Below are positions 1-10,351 of a DNA stretch of 64,000 bases, piece after piece. Numbering within the stretch: position 1 is the first letter of the stretch; each line of letters opens with the position of its first letter. The stretch is from Atlantibacter sp. RC6 (GTDB lineage Bacteria > Pseudomonadota > Gammaproteobacteria > Enterobacterales > Enterobacteriaceae), in NCBI RefSeq assembly GCF_014193285.1, contig NZ_JACHZE010000002.1, positions 248,001 through 312,000 on the forward strand, given 5' to 3'. The position numbers were made by a program, and so were the translations under genes. The notes below the pieces were generated by a model. The model saw only the letters and a program-made list of their open reading frames with translations, was not told where the DNA came from and did no database searches.

Positions 1-380
1 AGCGCGGTAAAGGCTTCCGAAGGTGTGATCACGCCAGGCATGCTGATTAACCCGCGCTCGCGGCTGCGGCGGATAACGTCCACGCTCATGTTGGGCGAAA
101 TAATGATTTGTCCGCCCGCGTCCGCAACCGCATCCACCTGCTCTGCGGTTAACACCGTGCCCGCGCCGACGTAGCCCCGGCTACCGACCTGATTGCGCAG
201 CAGCGCGATCGAGGTCAACGCATCCGGGCTGTTGAGCGGGACTTCAAGCCATGTAAAGCCTTCCGCCAGCAAGCCCCCGGCCACGGCGGGCGCGTCTTCA
301 GGCGTCAGGCCACGTAATATTGCAACCAGCGGCAGCGCTGTTTGCTGCCACAGTGTGGAAAAGGCGCGGTAATCCATCAT
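1..380 (-). CDS. dgoA: 2-dehydro-3-deoxy-6-phosphogalactonate aldolase, C-terminus cut by window edge
   Basis: Last step of the De Ley-Doudoroff galactonate pathway: it cleaves KDPGal to pyruvate and glyceraldehyde 3-phosphate. The visible N-terminal 126 codons read LPLVAILRGLTPEDA near residue 17, then a GFTWLEVPLNSP segment holding the catalytic-type Glu and later VGAGTVLTAEQVDAV, all typical of the class I KDPG/KDPGal aldolase barrel. Two in-frame ATG codons (380 and 377) are possible starts. They overlap the stop of dgoK, so the two genes are translationally coupled. The left edge of the window removes the rest of the gene, including the Schiff-base lysine. dgoD and dgoT would be expected further left, by analogy with E. 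coli; that is inference. Confidence 0.93.
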   Translation of the reverse strand, partial: MMDYRAFSTLWQQTALPLVAILRGLTPEDAPAVAGGLLAEGFTWLEVPLNSPDALTSIALLRNQVGSRGYVGAGTVLTAEQVDAVADAGGQIIISPNMSVDVIRRSRERGLISMPGVITPSEAFTA

Positions 381-1273
381 TCGATTCCTTGTAGATAAAG
401 ACGTATCTGGTTCATCCCGGCGATAAAACAGCGCTCGCCGGACAGGGCTTCCGTCACTAAACCCAGCTGTGACGCGGCCTGCTGATAGCGGGCGTTCAGC
501 GCATCGCTGCCGATGATCCAGTGAGGGGTTGAGGGGCACTGGCGCAATTCCTGGCCGATTAACAGTCCGGACAGATAGTCGCCGACGCCGGATAGCGGCA
601 CATCACCGCGCAAGCGCAGGGTGCGTACCGAAAACAGTAGTTGGCTCAGCGGGGCGGCCAGGCCGCTGTGCTGGACACCAAGCGCAAAGGCGCGGCTGTC
701 AGGCTGCTGAGGCGGTAAATCGCGGCCCAGCAGGGAGTGAGCCATCAACAGCTGATACAGCTCGCCGGTCATAAAGGTGGAAAAATCATCAATAGCCTGA
801 TGAGTGACCGTGGCGTGTTTGCTGTGCGTACCCGGCAAGATGGCGTGATGATTATCTGCCGGTTCGAGCGCCATCAGGCCGACCAGTTGAATCTCTTCAC
901 CGCGCATCACCTCCGGCAACCCCACGGCGCTGTGTCCGGCCACACCGGGTAAGATCCATGCCTGGCTTCCCCAACGGGTGTGTAGCGCATGGGCGCCCTG
1001 CGCCAGCTGCTGCGCATCAATACGCCCCGTGCAGTAACGCACGTTAACCCACCCCTGCTGCGACCCGACCATGCCCGCCATCAGCAGCGGCAGCGCGCCG
1101 TATTCGGTAATCCATAACGCGATATGGGTTTGCAGCGCCGCTTCAAACTGCCCGTTTTCAACCTGCAATAAGCCACAGGGCGCATTGATGACAGAAACCA
1201 CTTCTGCATCGCACATCAGCCAGGCACGAAAATTCGTCGTACCCCAGTCCACCGCCAGCCAGTTCTTACTCAT
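377..1273 (-). CDS. dgoK: 2-dehydro-3-deoxygalactonokinase
   Basis: Phosphorylates KDGal to the substrate of DgoA. The 298-residue protein begins MSKNWLAVDWGTTNFRAW, the phosphate-1 loop of the DgoK kinase family, and later has MAGMVGS, VMRGEE, LPGTHSKH and MTGELY, all familiar DgoK blocks. The frame stays open to 1294, but the ATG at 1273 aligns with the E. coli start and is preferred; its Shine-Dalgarno is weak. The stop overlaps the start of dgoA. In E. coli dgoR directly precedes dgoK; here about 0.9 kb with an opposing two-gene cassette lies between them. Confidence 0.93.
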   Translation of the reverse strand: MSKNWLAVDWGTTNFRAWLMCDAEVVSVINAPCGLLQVENGQFEAALQTHIALWITEYGALPLLMAGMVGSQQGWVNVRYCTGRIDAQQLAQGAHALHTRWGSQAWILPGVAGHSAVGLPEVMRGEEIQLVGLMALEPADNHHAILPGTHSKHATVTHQAIDDFSTFMTGELYQLLMAHSLLGRDLPPQQPDSRAFALGVQHSGLAAPLSQLLFSVRTLRLRGDVPLSGVGDYLSGLLIGQELRQCPSTPHWIIGSDALNARYQQAASQLGLVTEALSGERCFIAGMNQIRLYLQGIE

Positions 1274-1294
1274 CTTGTAATCCAAATCATGCAA

Positions 1295-1309
1295 TCTTGT
1301 ATGACAAGA
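1295..1309. promoter_or_regulatory. Candidate GntR/FadR-family operator upstream of dgoK
   Basis: A perfect inverted repeat, TCTTGT-ATG-ACAAGA, lies 22 bases upstream of the dgoK ATG. Its core TTGTATGACAA fits the TNGTNNNACNA pattern described for the FadR subgroup of GntR regulators. The obvious local ligand is the FCD-domain regulator encoded at 2215-2955. Assignment by pattern only. Confidence 0.5.
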
Positions 1310-1505
1310 AATGTAGTCGAAAAACGGCGCTGCGATCTGTGATCGGGATCTAAAGCTGGCGTTAAGGGTGATAAAGGGGCCGATCTTTAAATGCGCAAAG
1401 CAATTACGGAAGATGCCTCGTAAAATGAGAGAAAATTTTACGCGTATTTTTTTAGTCTGTTAGGGGAAGCGTTAATATATCGAAAAGGAGGGATGATAAT
1501 TAATC

Positions 1506-1982
1506 ATGACTTATTTCGATGAATGTGCTGAATATGGACTTCCACGATTGCAAGTCGCCCGATTTACAGTGGCAGACGTGGATTATGAAGTACGTTTTAC
1601 ACAGATAACAACGGTAAACCCTTATGATTGCGCAGCGTTGTTTCCAGAGGGATTTATATTCCCATTATATGGTCACCATTATGATGTGACCTTTGATACC
1701 AAAGCTAACAGAATAAATAAGACGCCTTATAAACGAGCAGACAAATTACCAAACGGCGCGGGTACCCGGGTTCTTAAATGCGTTGAAAGAATAATTATTG
1801 ACCATTATACTCGCTTCAACGTTGGGCTTTATACCTTCGTTCCCGCAGACCATAAATTATTAACTGTCTACTGCCGATTTATAACTAAAAAGAAACATAA
1901 AGGATCAACCATTGAGGTTGGGCTGGAGCCCAACGGGAGGGCAAATGTCTTACGAACACCCAAATTCTGGGGACTGGCTTGA
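1506..1982 (+). CDS. Hypothetical protein, first gene of an unknown two-gene cassette
   Basis: A 158-residue protein I cannot assign to a family. It is a soluble, basic, Tyr/Phe-rich sequence without a signal peptide or membrane segment; a central basic stretch (about residues 89-105) is followed by LLTVYCRFITKKKHKG near residue 120. A strong Shine-Dalgarno (AAGGAGGG, 1485-1492) lies 13 bases from the ATG, longer than usual, and no other in-frame start is available because of a stop at 1497. The DNA is visibly more AT-rich than its neighbours and the gene opposes the dgo genes on both sides, which suggests horizontal insertion. It overlaps the next gene by 38 bases. Confidence 0.7.
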   Translation: MTYFDECAEYGLPRLQVARFTVADVDYEVRFTQITTVNPYDCAALFPEGFIFPLYGHHYDVTFDTKANRINKTPYKRADKLPNGAGTRVLKCVERIIIDHYTRFNVGLYTFVPADHKLLTVYCRFITKKKHKGSTIEVGLEPNGRANVLRTPKFWGLA

Positions 1983-2136
1983 ACAGTATCGTGCACATCA
2001 GGCTGCCCGGGCAGAACAACTGTTTCGCGCTATTGAAGAAGGCAGGACGCATGTCGTTATTGCTGGTGAAGACGCGCCGGCAACGTCGTGCGGGAAAACT
2101 GACCCTACGGCACCGACATCACAACAGGACGGGTAA
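1945..2136 (+). CDS. Small hypothetical protein, second gene of the cassette
   Basis: A 63-residue protein beginning MSYEHPNSGDWLEQYRAH. The ATG has a well-placed Shine-Dalgarno (GGGAGG, 1935-1940) inside the end of the preceding gene, so the pair looks translationally coupled. The first half is predicted helical (EQYRAHQAARAEQLFRAIEE), the tail is Thr/Pro/Ser-rich and probably disordered. No family recognised. A larger gene followed by a short overlapping one resembles toxin-antitoxin or enzyme-immunity layouts, but nothing in either sequence proves such a role. Confidence 0.55.
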   Translation: MSYEHPNSGDWLEQYRAHQAARAEQLFRAIEEGRTHVVIAGEDAPATSCGKTDPTAPTSQQDG

Positions 2137-2175
2137 TATCGCCTGCCGCGATCAACATGATTATTGTGATGCTAA

Positions 2176-2195
2176 AAAGCCCCATTCGGGGCTTT
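2176..2195 (+). terminator. Stem-loop terminator after the unknown cassette
   Basis: Eight-base perfect stem AAAGCCCC/GGGGCTTT with an ATTC loop. It follows the two small plus-strand genes and precedes the end of the minus-strand regulator, so it probably serves both directions. Confidence 0.75.
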
Positions 2196-2214
2196 ATCAT
2201 TTAAAAAGCTAAAA

Positions 2215-2955
2215 TCAGTTGGCTGATAAAAAGTGATTCAGGCGATCCGGCAGCGGATCCCCGAGATGCTTCTTCGCTGCGCTAAGCAAAATACTCCGCA
2301 TCTGCTGGCGCGCCTGCTCGGGTTGCTTGAGGCGGATGCACTCCATCAGTTCGCGGTGCGCGTCCACGGCTTCCAGCGTCAGCGTGACGTCCGGCTCCAG
2401 CGTGCGTTTAAAGGAAAACAGCATTGCGGCGGATAGCGCATTGCCCACCGAAAACAGAAACGGATTGTGCCCCGCTTTCAGGATCGCGGTATGAAACGCC
2501 AGATCGCCCTGTTTAAACAGATCGGCGGAATCCTGCTGCTGGCCCTGAGACATGATTTCCCAGGCCTCCTCCAGATCGGCCAGATCACGTCCGCTGGCAT
2601 TGATCGCCGCCATGGCCGCCGCGTTGGGCTCAAAGATCAAACGCGTAATCATCAACTGTTCGATCAGCGCGTCATCAATGCCGATCTCCTCCAGCCAGCT
2701 CAGCACGTCGGCATCAAGAAAACTCCACTGTTCGCGGGGCGCCACGGTGCTGCGCCGTTTGGCCTGGATGGTCAACATGCCTTTCGCCCCCAGGACCTGA
2801 AGCGCGTTGCGTACCGAAGTGCGCGAGACGTTGTACTGCACCGCCAGCTCGTTTTCGCCAGGAATAGACATGCCCGGTTGCAGCTCGCCACGCATAATGC
2901 GCAGGGCGAGGTCCTGGGTCAGGGTTTCAGCCACAGAGGCGGTCACGCTTTTCAT
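2215..2955 (-). CDS. dgoR: GntR-family (FadR/FCD) regulator, probably of the dgo genes
   Basis: A 246-residue repressor with an N-terminal winged helix (about 10-75; PGENELAVQYNVSRTSVRNA is the recognition region) and a C-terminal all-helical FCD ligand domain (about 95-235) with the usual metal-binding His/Asp pattern (FHTAIL, DAHRELM). In E. coli DgoR represses dgoKADT and is relieved by galactonate. The identity with DgoR rests on family and position; sequence similarity to E. coli DgoR by eye is only moderate, so another sugar-acid regulator of this class is possible. A perfect palindrome lies about 36 bases upstream of the start and could be autoregulatory. Confidence 0.7.
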   Translation of the reverse strand: MKSVTASVAETLTQDLALRIMRGELQPGMSIPGENELAVQYNVSRTSVRNALQVLGAKGMLTIQAKRRSTVAPREQWSFLDADVLSWLEEIGIDDALIEQLMITRLIFEPNAAAMAAINASGRDLADLEEAWEIMSQGQQQDSADLFKQGDLAFHTAILKAGHNPFLFSVGNALSAAMLFSFKRTLEPDVTLTLEAVDAHRELMECIRLKQPEQARQQMRSILLSAAKKHLGDPLPDRLNHFLSAN

Positions 2956-2990
2956 GGGGATCCGGTTAAAGAGGCAGTAAGCAAAGTAGT

Positions 2991-3009
2991 TTATATCAGG
3001 TTGATATAA
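2991..3009. promoter_or_regulatory. Perfect palindrome upstream of the GntR regulator gene
   Basis: TTATATCA-GGT-TGATATAA: 8-base arms with a 3-base centre, 36 bases upstream of the regulator's ATG. Length and symmetry suit a dimeric winged-helix repressor, so autoregulation is likely. It differs from the dgoK-proximal palindrome at 1295-1309. Confidence 0.5.
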
Positions 3010-3039
3010 GATGGAATTTTCGCGGCTTTACAAAGGAAT

Positions 3040-3061
3040 AATGCCCTGCGAACAGGGCATT
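3040..3061 (-). terminator. aer terminator
   Basis: AATGCCCTG-CGAA-CAGGGCATT, a 9-base perfect stem with a tetraloop just past the aer stop; T-rich sequence follows on the minus strand. Confidence 0.75.
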
Positions 3062-3072
3062 GGCTGTAATGG

Positions 3073-4593
3073 TTATTGCAGGACCGTGACCGCATCCTCC
3101 AGCCGCGCCGCGCGATGCTTCACCATCGACGAAACATGCGCGCTTTCTTCAACCAGTACCGCGTTCTTTTTGGTGATGTCATCCAGCTCCGCCACCGCGC
3201 GGGTCAGTTCCGACAACCCCTGCGCCTGCTCTGATGTCGCACTGCTAATTTGGCCGATCAGCTGCGTCACGTTTTGCACCTGATCCACAATGTTTTGCAT
3301 GGTGCGCCCTGCCTCATGAACCTGTACCGCGCCGGACTGCACTTTACTGGCGCTGGCATCGATCAGTTTGCGGATATCGTTGGCAGCGCTGGCGCTGCGG
3401 CTCGCCAGATGGCGCACTTCCCCGGCAACCACCGCGAAGCCTTTGCCCTGCTCGCCGGCGCGCGCAGCCTCCACGGCGGCGTTCAGCGCCAGGATATTGG
3501 TCTGGAAGGCGATATCATTGATCAGTGAGGTAATCGACCCGATGCGCTGAGTGCTGTCAGCGATATCGTCCATGGTGTTGACCACCGTTTCCATCGCCTG
3601 CCCGCCCTGCCGTGCCGCATCGCTGGCTTCGCTGGAGAGTTTGTTAGCATCTACCGCCGTCCGGGAGTTGTTCTGCACCGACGTCGCCATCTGATTCATG
3701 GTAGTCACGGTCTGCTGAACGTTCACCACTGTCTGGCGGGTACGCTCATTGAGATCTTCATTGCCGCGCGCCAGGGTTTCGCTGCCGCTACGCACATTTT
3801 CCACCTGGTTGGTGACGTCATTGATCAGCCAGCGGCACATCAGGCCCAGTTGCCCGATGGCCCGTAGCGTCAGCCCCACTTCATCGGTGCGATTTAAGTG
3901 CTCAATGCTGTTGTGCTCCCCCGTCGCTACCTGTAACGCCTGACGCGCAACATTCTCAATCGGGCGCGATACCTGCCACTCCAGCGCCAGGCAACCGAGC
4001 GCCATAAGCACTACCGGCCCAATCGTCATCAGCCATCCCGGCATGGCAAACGCACTCAGCGCCAGCCACATCAGCGCGGCAATGCCCATAATGCTGCGGA
4101 TACGCCAGCGTAACGGCATGGCGGGCAGTTTGCCGAAAACGTGTTTGCGCAGCACCAGCCCTTTATAGAGGCGGCGCTTCGCCTTGCCCTCGCGCAGCGC
4201 CTGGTACAGCGGTTCGACGGCGGCGATTTCCTGCGGCGTGGCGCGGGTGCGAATCGACATATAGCCGGTGGTTTTCCCGTTGCGCACCATCGGCACCGCG
4301 TTGGCGCGCACCCAGTAATGGTCGCCGTTTTTACAGCGGTTTTTAACGATACCGGTCCAGGGTTCGCCCTGCTTCAGGGTGTACCACATATCGGCAAACG
4401 CCGCTTTCGGCATATCCGGATGACGCACCAGGTTATGCGGCTGGCCGGTGAGTTCCTGCAGAGAATAACCGCTCACCTGCACAAAGGTGTCATTGGCGTG
4501 GGTGATGAAGCTTTGTAGATCGGTGGTGGACATTAAGGTGGTGTTTTCATCCAGCACTTTTTCGCGCTGGGTCACGCGGGAATGCGACGACAT
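3073..4593 (-). CDS. aer: Aerotaxis (redox/energy) receptor Aer
   Basis: A 506-residue receptor, the same length as E. coli Aer. An N-terminal FAD-binding PAS domain (about 20-120; [19 protein letters not shown] and [14 protein letters not shown] are visible) senses the redox state of the electron-transport chain. A hydrophobic anchor follows at about 165-205, then a HAMP-like segment and the methyl-accepting signalling hairpin with the conserved tip near residue 385 ([20 protein letters not shown]). No C-terminal NWETF-type CheR tether is present, as expected for Aer. A sigma-28 promoter precedes it, so it belongs to the flagellar late regulon. Confidence 0.97.
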   Translation of the reverse strand: MSSHSRVTQREKVLDENTTLMSTTDLQSFITHANDTFVQVSGYSLQELTGQPHNLVRHPDMPKAAFADMWYTLKQGEPWTGIVKNRCKNGDHYWVRANAVPMVRNGKTTGYMSIRTRATPQEIAAVEPLYQALREGKAKRRLYKGLVLRKHVFGKLPAMPLRWRIRSIMGIAALMWLALSAFAMPGWLMTIGPVVLMALGCLALEWQVSRPIENVARQALQVATGEHNSIEHLNRTDEVGLTLRAIGQLGLMCRWLINDVTNQVENVRSGSETLARGNEDLNERTRQTVVNVQQTVTTMNQMATSVQNNSRTAVDANKLSSEASDAARQGGQAMETVVNTMDDIADSTQRIGSITSLINDIAFQTNILALNAAVEAARAGEQGKGFAVVAGEVRHLASRSASAANDIRKLIDASASKVQSGAVQVHEAGRTMQNIVDQVQNVTQLIGQISSATSEQAQGLSELTRAVAELDDITKKNAVLVEESAHVSSMVKHRAARLEDAVTVLQ

Positions 4594-4645
4594 GGCTGCT
4601 CCATTTTGCAGGTTATTCTATTGTTAATCATTTAACTGCCATGTT

Positions 4646-4672
4646 ATGTCGGCGCTAAAATTAATAACTTTA
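4646..4672 (-). promoter_or_regulatory. Sigma-28 (FliA) promoter of aer
   Basis: On the minus strand TAAAGTTA, an 11-base spacer, then GCCGACAT. Compared with the FliA consensus TAAAGTTT-N11-GCCGATAA, the -35 differs at one base and the -10 keeps GCCGA. The -10 lies about 50 bases upstream of the aer ATG. Confidence 0.8.
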
Positions 4673-6448
<1,776 letters not shown>

Positions 6449-6455
6449 TCGGTGA

Positions 6456-6487
6456 GTCAGGGAAACCGTATCAGTGGTTTCCCTGAC
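6456..6487. terminator. Bidirectional terminator between patA and nadR
   Basis: Perfect 12-base stem GTCAGGGAAACC/GGTTTCCCTGAC with an 8-base loop between two convergent genes. It lies at the synteny break relative to E. coli. Confidence 0.75.
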
Positions 6488-6491
6488 ACCC

Positions 6492-7724
6492 TTATCCCGC
6501 CTCGCCCATCAAATCCTTCACCAGTTCCACGCAGCGCAAAAAGCGGGTGTCGTAATCCGGTTCCTGAACGTGCACATAGCTGATGTTGTTCTCGTTGAGC
6601 ATCTCCACCAGCAATGCCTGAAAGGTATGACGATCCACGGAACTGCCAAGGCTGCGCAGGCCATCGGCCACCCAGGGGGTGTTGTTTTCCAGCAGGATCA
6701 CCAGGTCGAAGCGGTATTCGTCAATCAGCGCCTGCACGAACGGGTGTTCGCGCCCTTCGTACTTTTTGCAAAACGCCTGGGTGGTGACGAAATCAGTATC
6801 GATAAACGCCACTTTGTTGGCATATTTAACCGCAAAATCAATGTACTGGGCGTGGCCGAGCGCGATTTTGTCGTAGTCAGAATATTGCAGCGCCATCTCG
6901 TCGCCGCCCAGATGGGAGAACACATAGTCGCGGCCATATTCCCAGGCGCTGGTGGTGTTGAAGATATTGGCCAGCTTATTTACCAACATCGATTTGCCGC
7001 TCGACTCGCCGCCTAAGATAGCCACGGTACGCACGAAAAACGGCTTCACTTCGGTAGGAATATATTCCCAGTAGCGGAACGGGTTTTCGCGGATCTGGCC
7101 GCCGCTGATGTTCATAAAGGTGCGTTTCGGATCAATCAGCACCGTTTCGATGCCCAGATGCTGGAGATACTGCGACGCATCAGCCTCTTCGGAGGTGTAG
7201 ATCCAGTCCGGCTCAATGCCCTTCTCCGCCATAAACGCGGAGATCCCCTCGCTCCAGACGTCCCAGCCATGCGGGTAAGGCTCCATGCCTTCTTCATTAA
7301 ACGCATGGATGCGGATGTTTTTCTGGTACTTAAAGGTTTGCAACAGCCAGCGCAGGCGATCCGGCACCGTCGGCTGCTGGGACATGGCGCTGTCTTCAAA
7401 CAGCGCCCGGTCGCGGGTTTCATCGTAGCCCATGATGATATGCAGCTCGTCCACCTGGCTACAGGCGCGCTGGATCAGATAGATATGACCGGTATGCAGC
7501 GGGTAAAACTTGCCAAACACCACCCCGACGCTTTTCTGGCGACGCGGGAACTCCAGGCCAAGAAAGCGATGCAGCGCTTCCAGCTTCTGGGCGCTGGGGC
7601 TTTTGATTTTGGCGTTCAGCAGCTGGCTGAGATAGCCTTTGGTCATCCCACAGGCCGCCGCGACCTGTTGCAGGGTGCAGCCCTTCTGGCGAATAGCGGT
7701 TTTTAGATAGTCGAATGATGACAA
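6492..7724 (-). CDS. nadR: Trifunctional NadR: NAD repressor, NMN adenylyltransferase, ribosylnicotinamide kinase
   Basis: A 410-residue protein with three parts. Residues 1-55 form a helix-turn-helix (VAAACGMTKGYLSQLLNAK) that represses nadA, nadB and pncB when NAD is high. Residues 63-225 are the nucleotidyltransferase (VVFGKFYPLHTGHIYLI; the HTGH motif). Residues 230-410 are the kinase with P-loop GGESSGKSM. The start is TTG at 7724 behind GGGAGG, giving MSSFDYLKTAI as in E. coli. It is the last gene of serB-radA-nadR. Confidence 0.96.
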   Translation of the reverse strand: MSSFDYLKTAIRQKGCTLQQVAAACGMTKGYLSQLLNAKIKSPSAQKLEALHRFLGLEFPRRQKSVGVVFGKFYPLHTGHIYLIQRACSQVDELHIIMGYDETRDRALFEDSAMSQQPTVPDRLRWLLQTFKYQKNIRIHAFNEEGMEPYPHGWDVWSEGISAFMAEKGIEPDWIYTSEEADASQYLQHLGIETVLIDPKRTFMNISGGQIRENPFRYWEYIPTEVKPFFVRTVAILGGESSGKSMLVNKLANIFNTTSAWEYGRDYVFSHLGGDEMALQYSDYDKIALGHAQYIDFAVKYANKVAFIDTDFVTTQAFCKKYEGREHPFVQALIDEYRFDLVILLENNTPWVADGLRSLGSSVDRHTFQALLVEMLNENNISYVHVQEPDYDTRFLRCVELVKDLMGEAG

Positions 7725-7841
7725 GATGCGCTGCCTCCCTTACTGAATCCGCGATCGTTCACTGCTACTAAGTCTAGCGGCAAACGCCTCAATGCCAGGA
7801 GGATACTTGAGTAAACGACTGAGGTGAATGGTAAATATTGA

Positions 7842-7863
7842 CAGGCGGCGTTGCCGCCGCCTG
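7842..7863 (-). terminator. Stem-loop between radA and nadR
   Basis: CAGGCGGCG-TTGC-CGCCGCCTG, a perfect 9-base stem after the radA stop. Only a weak T-rich stretch follows on the minus strand, so it may attenuate rather than end the serB-radA transcript before nadR. Confidence 0.6.
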
Positions 7864-7879
7864 AATCTGAGCGAGAAAG

Positions 7880-9262
7880 TCAGAGATCGTTGAAAATATC
7901 CAGCGCGTCGGCGAGTTTTTTCACACCAAACACCTGCATTCCTTCCGGCGCTTTTTTCGGAACATTGGCTGCCGGCACGATAGCGCGACGGAAGCCATGT
8001 TTCGCCGCTTCGGAAATGCGCTCCTGGCCGCTGGGCACCGGACGGATTTCCCCCGCCAGACCCACTTCGCCAAACACCACCAGATCCTGCGGCAGCGGGC
8101 GATCGCGCAGGCTTGATACCATTGCCAGCAGCAGCGCCAGGTCGGCGCTGGTTTCGGTGACCTTCACGCCGCCCACCACATTGACGAACACATCCTGATC
8201 GGACATCTGCAATCCGCCGTGGCGATGCAGCACCGCCAGTAAAATCGCCAGACGGTTTTGCTCCAGCCCCACCGCCACGCGCCGTGGGTTAGCCATCATC
8301 GACTGATCCACCAGCGCCTGAATTTCTACCAACAGCGGGCGCGTGCCTTCCCATACCACCATCACCGAGCTGCCGGAGGTGACTTCATCGCCCCGGCTCA
8401 GGAAGATAGCGGACGGGTTGCTGACTTCGCGCAGGCCCTGTTCGGTCATGGCGAACACGCCCAGTTCGTTCACCGCGCCAAAGCGGTTTTTATGGCTACG
8501 CAGAGTACGGAACCGCGAATCGGCATCGCCGTCGAGCAGCACCGAGCAGTCGATGCAGTGCTCCAGCACCTTCGGCCCGGCCAGCGAACCATCTTTGGTG
8601 ACGTGGCCGACCATAATAATCGCCACATCACGGGTTTTAGCGAAACGCGTCAGATAGGCGGCGGTTTCACGCACCTGCGCCACGCTGCCCGGCGACGACT
8701 GGATATCCGCCATATGCATCACCTGGATGGAGTCGATCACCATCAGGCGCGGCTGCTCCTGCTCGGCAATCAGGCAGATCTGCTCGATGCTGGTTTCCGA
8801 GAGCATATTCAGGTTATCGGTCGGTAATCCGAGACGATGGGCGCGCATTGCCACTTGCTGGAGAGATTCCTCGCCAGTGACGTACAGCGTTTTCATATTC
8901 TGGGCGAGCCTGCACAGGGTTTGCAGCAGCAGGGTGGATTTCCCCGCGCCGGGGTTACCGCCGATCAGAATGGCGCTGCCCGGCACCACGCCGCCGCCCA
9001 GCACCCGGTCGAACTCTTTAAAGCCGGTGGAAAAGCGCGGCAGCGCCTCAAGGCTGATTTCAGACAGCTTCTGGACTTTTGACACGCCCGCGCTGCCCGC
9101 ATAGCCGGAAAGCCGTTCATTGCGCGCAACCGTGGGCGACGCCGCCAGACGCACTTCGGTGATGGTATTCCAGGCGTGGCAGGCGCTGCATTGCCCCTGC
9201 CAGCGCGGATAATCCGCACCACACTCATTACACACAAATGCGCGTTTTGGCGCTTTAGCCAC
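7880..9262 (-). CDS. radA: DNA repair/recombination ATPase RadA
   Basis: A 460-residue branch-migration ATPase that processes recombination intermediates with RecA. Visible parts: N-terminal C4 zinc finger (Cys11, Cys14, Cys25, Cys28), Walker A GGNPGAGKST at about 101-110, the RadA-specific KNRFG motif (SHKNRFGAVNE), and a C-terminal Lon-protease-like fold (about 290-455) without the catalytic dyad. It starts 12 bases after the serB stop, so the two are co-transcribed. Confidence 0.97.
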   Translation of the reverse strand: MAKAPKRAFVCNECGADYPRWQGQCSACHAWNTITEVRLAASPTVARNERLSGYAGSAGVSKVQKLSEISLEALPRFSTGFKEFDRVLGGGVVPGSAILIGGNPGAGKSTLLLQTLCRLAQNMKTLYVTGEESLQQVAMRAHRLGLPTDNLNMLSETSIEQICLIAEQEQPRLMVIDSIQVMHMADIQSSPGSVAQVRETAAYLTRFAKTRDVAIIMVGHVTKDGSLAGPKVLEHCIDCSVLLDGDADSRFRTLRSHKNRFGAVNELGVFAMTEQGLREVSNPSAIFLSRGDEVTSGSSVMVVWEGTRPLLVEIQALVDQSMMANPRRVAVGLEQNRLAILLAVLHRHGGLQMSDQDVFVNVVGGVKVTETSADLALLLAMVSSLRDRPLPQDLVVFGEVGLAGEIRPVPSGQERISEAAKHGFRRAIVPAANVPKKAPEGMQVFGVKKLADALDIFNDL

Positions 9263-9274
9263 CTTTTACCTCGT

Positions 9275-10246
9275 TTATTTCTTGTTCAGACTGCCTGACA
9301 GAATACAGAATACGCCCATCAGGTCCGCATGGCGGATGGTCACTTCAGTTTTTTCATTGACCTTAGGTTTGGCATGGTACGCAATGCCCAACCCGGCCGC
9401 CTGGATCATCGGCAGATCGTTGGCGCCGTCACCGATCGCCACGCACTGGGCAATCGGCACTTCATATTTTTCCGCCAGGTTTTTCAGGGTCTGCGCTTTG
9501 AACTGCGCATCGACGATCTGACCGATCACCTGACCAGTTAGTTTACCATCACGGATCTCAAGTTCGTTGGCCACCGTGGCGGTTAAGTGCAATTTTTCGC
9601 GCAAATAATCGGCGAAGAAGGTAAACCCGCCGGAGGCAATCGCCACTTTCCAGTTCATGGCTTGCAGCTTGAGCACCAGCGAGGTCAGCCCCGGCATCAG
9701 CGGCAGCACATCGCGCACCTGGCGCAGGATTTCCGCATCCGCCCCTTCCAGCGTGCCGACGCGTAACCGCAGGCTGGCGGTAAAGTCCAGCTCGCCGCGC
9801 ATGGCGCGTTCGGTCACTTCCGATACCAGCTCGCCAGTCCCCGCCAGTTTGGCGATCTCATCAATACATTCGATCTGGATGGCGGTGGAGTCCATGTCCA
9901 TGACCAGCAGGCCCGGGGTTTTTAAATGGGGGATCTTGCCGAGCGGCGCGACGTCCAGCCCGTTATCATGCGCCAGACGCGTGGCGCGCGGGGTTAATGA
10001 TCCCGCCAGGCGGATCACCTGATAATCTTCCACGCACCAGGCGGTAACGATCACCATCGCCGCGCCCAGCTTGCGCTGATAGTCGGTCAGACGGCTTTTA
10101 TCCAGATCTCTGCCATACAGAAGCCAACCGCTGCGTCCGGCGTGATAATCCAGCGGCATCACTTCATCGCCACTTAATGAAAGCGGTAACCCCGGCCAGA
10201 GAGAAACATCGTTCGGCAGGTCGCACCAGGTCAGACTGTTAGGCAT
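9275..10246 (-). CDS. serB: Phosphoserine phosphatase
   Basis: Last step of serine synthesis: O-phosphoserine to serine. 323 residues: N-terminal ACT-like regulatory region (1-105), then a HAD phosphatase with nucleophile motif MDMDSTAIQIEC (Asp117, Asp119), the SGGFTFFA motif II and GDGANDLPMI motif IV. The frame is open 46 codons further upstream, but ATG 10246 has AGGAG just ahead and gives the E. coli-like start MPNSLTWCDLP. It is divergent from ytjB. Confidence 0.96.
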   Translation of the reverse strand: MPNSLTWCDLPNDVSLWPGLPLSLSGDEVMPLDYHAGRSGWLLYGRDLDKSRLTDYQRKLGAAMVIVTAWCVEDYQVIRLAGSLTPRATRLAHDNGLDVAPLGKIPHLKTPGLLVMDMDSTAIQIECIDEIAKLAGTGELVSEVTERAMRGELDFTASLRLRVGTLEGADAEILRQVRDVLPLMPGLTSLVLKLQAMNWKVAIASGGFTFFADYLREKLHLTATVANELEIRDGKLTGQVIGQIVDAQFKAQTLKNLAEKYEVPIAQCVAIGDGANDLPMIQAAGLGIAYHAKPKVNEKTEVTIRHADLMGVFCILSGSLNKK

Positions 10247-10351
10247 TAACGCTCCTGAAATCGGTAACAGAGAGGTAAAAACAACGCATGAGGCTACCTT
10301 GAGTCCAGCGCTTCTGGCAACATTAAGATTCATTTTTTCAGCAGGTGGATT

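Noticed and set aside
1979..2212. 77-codon frame overlapping the second cassette gene
   Set aside because: TTG start without a ribosome site, basic low-quality sequence running into the terminator stem; a frame shadow of 1945-2136.
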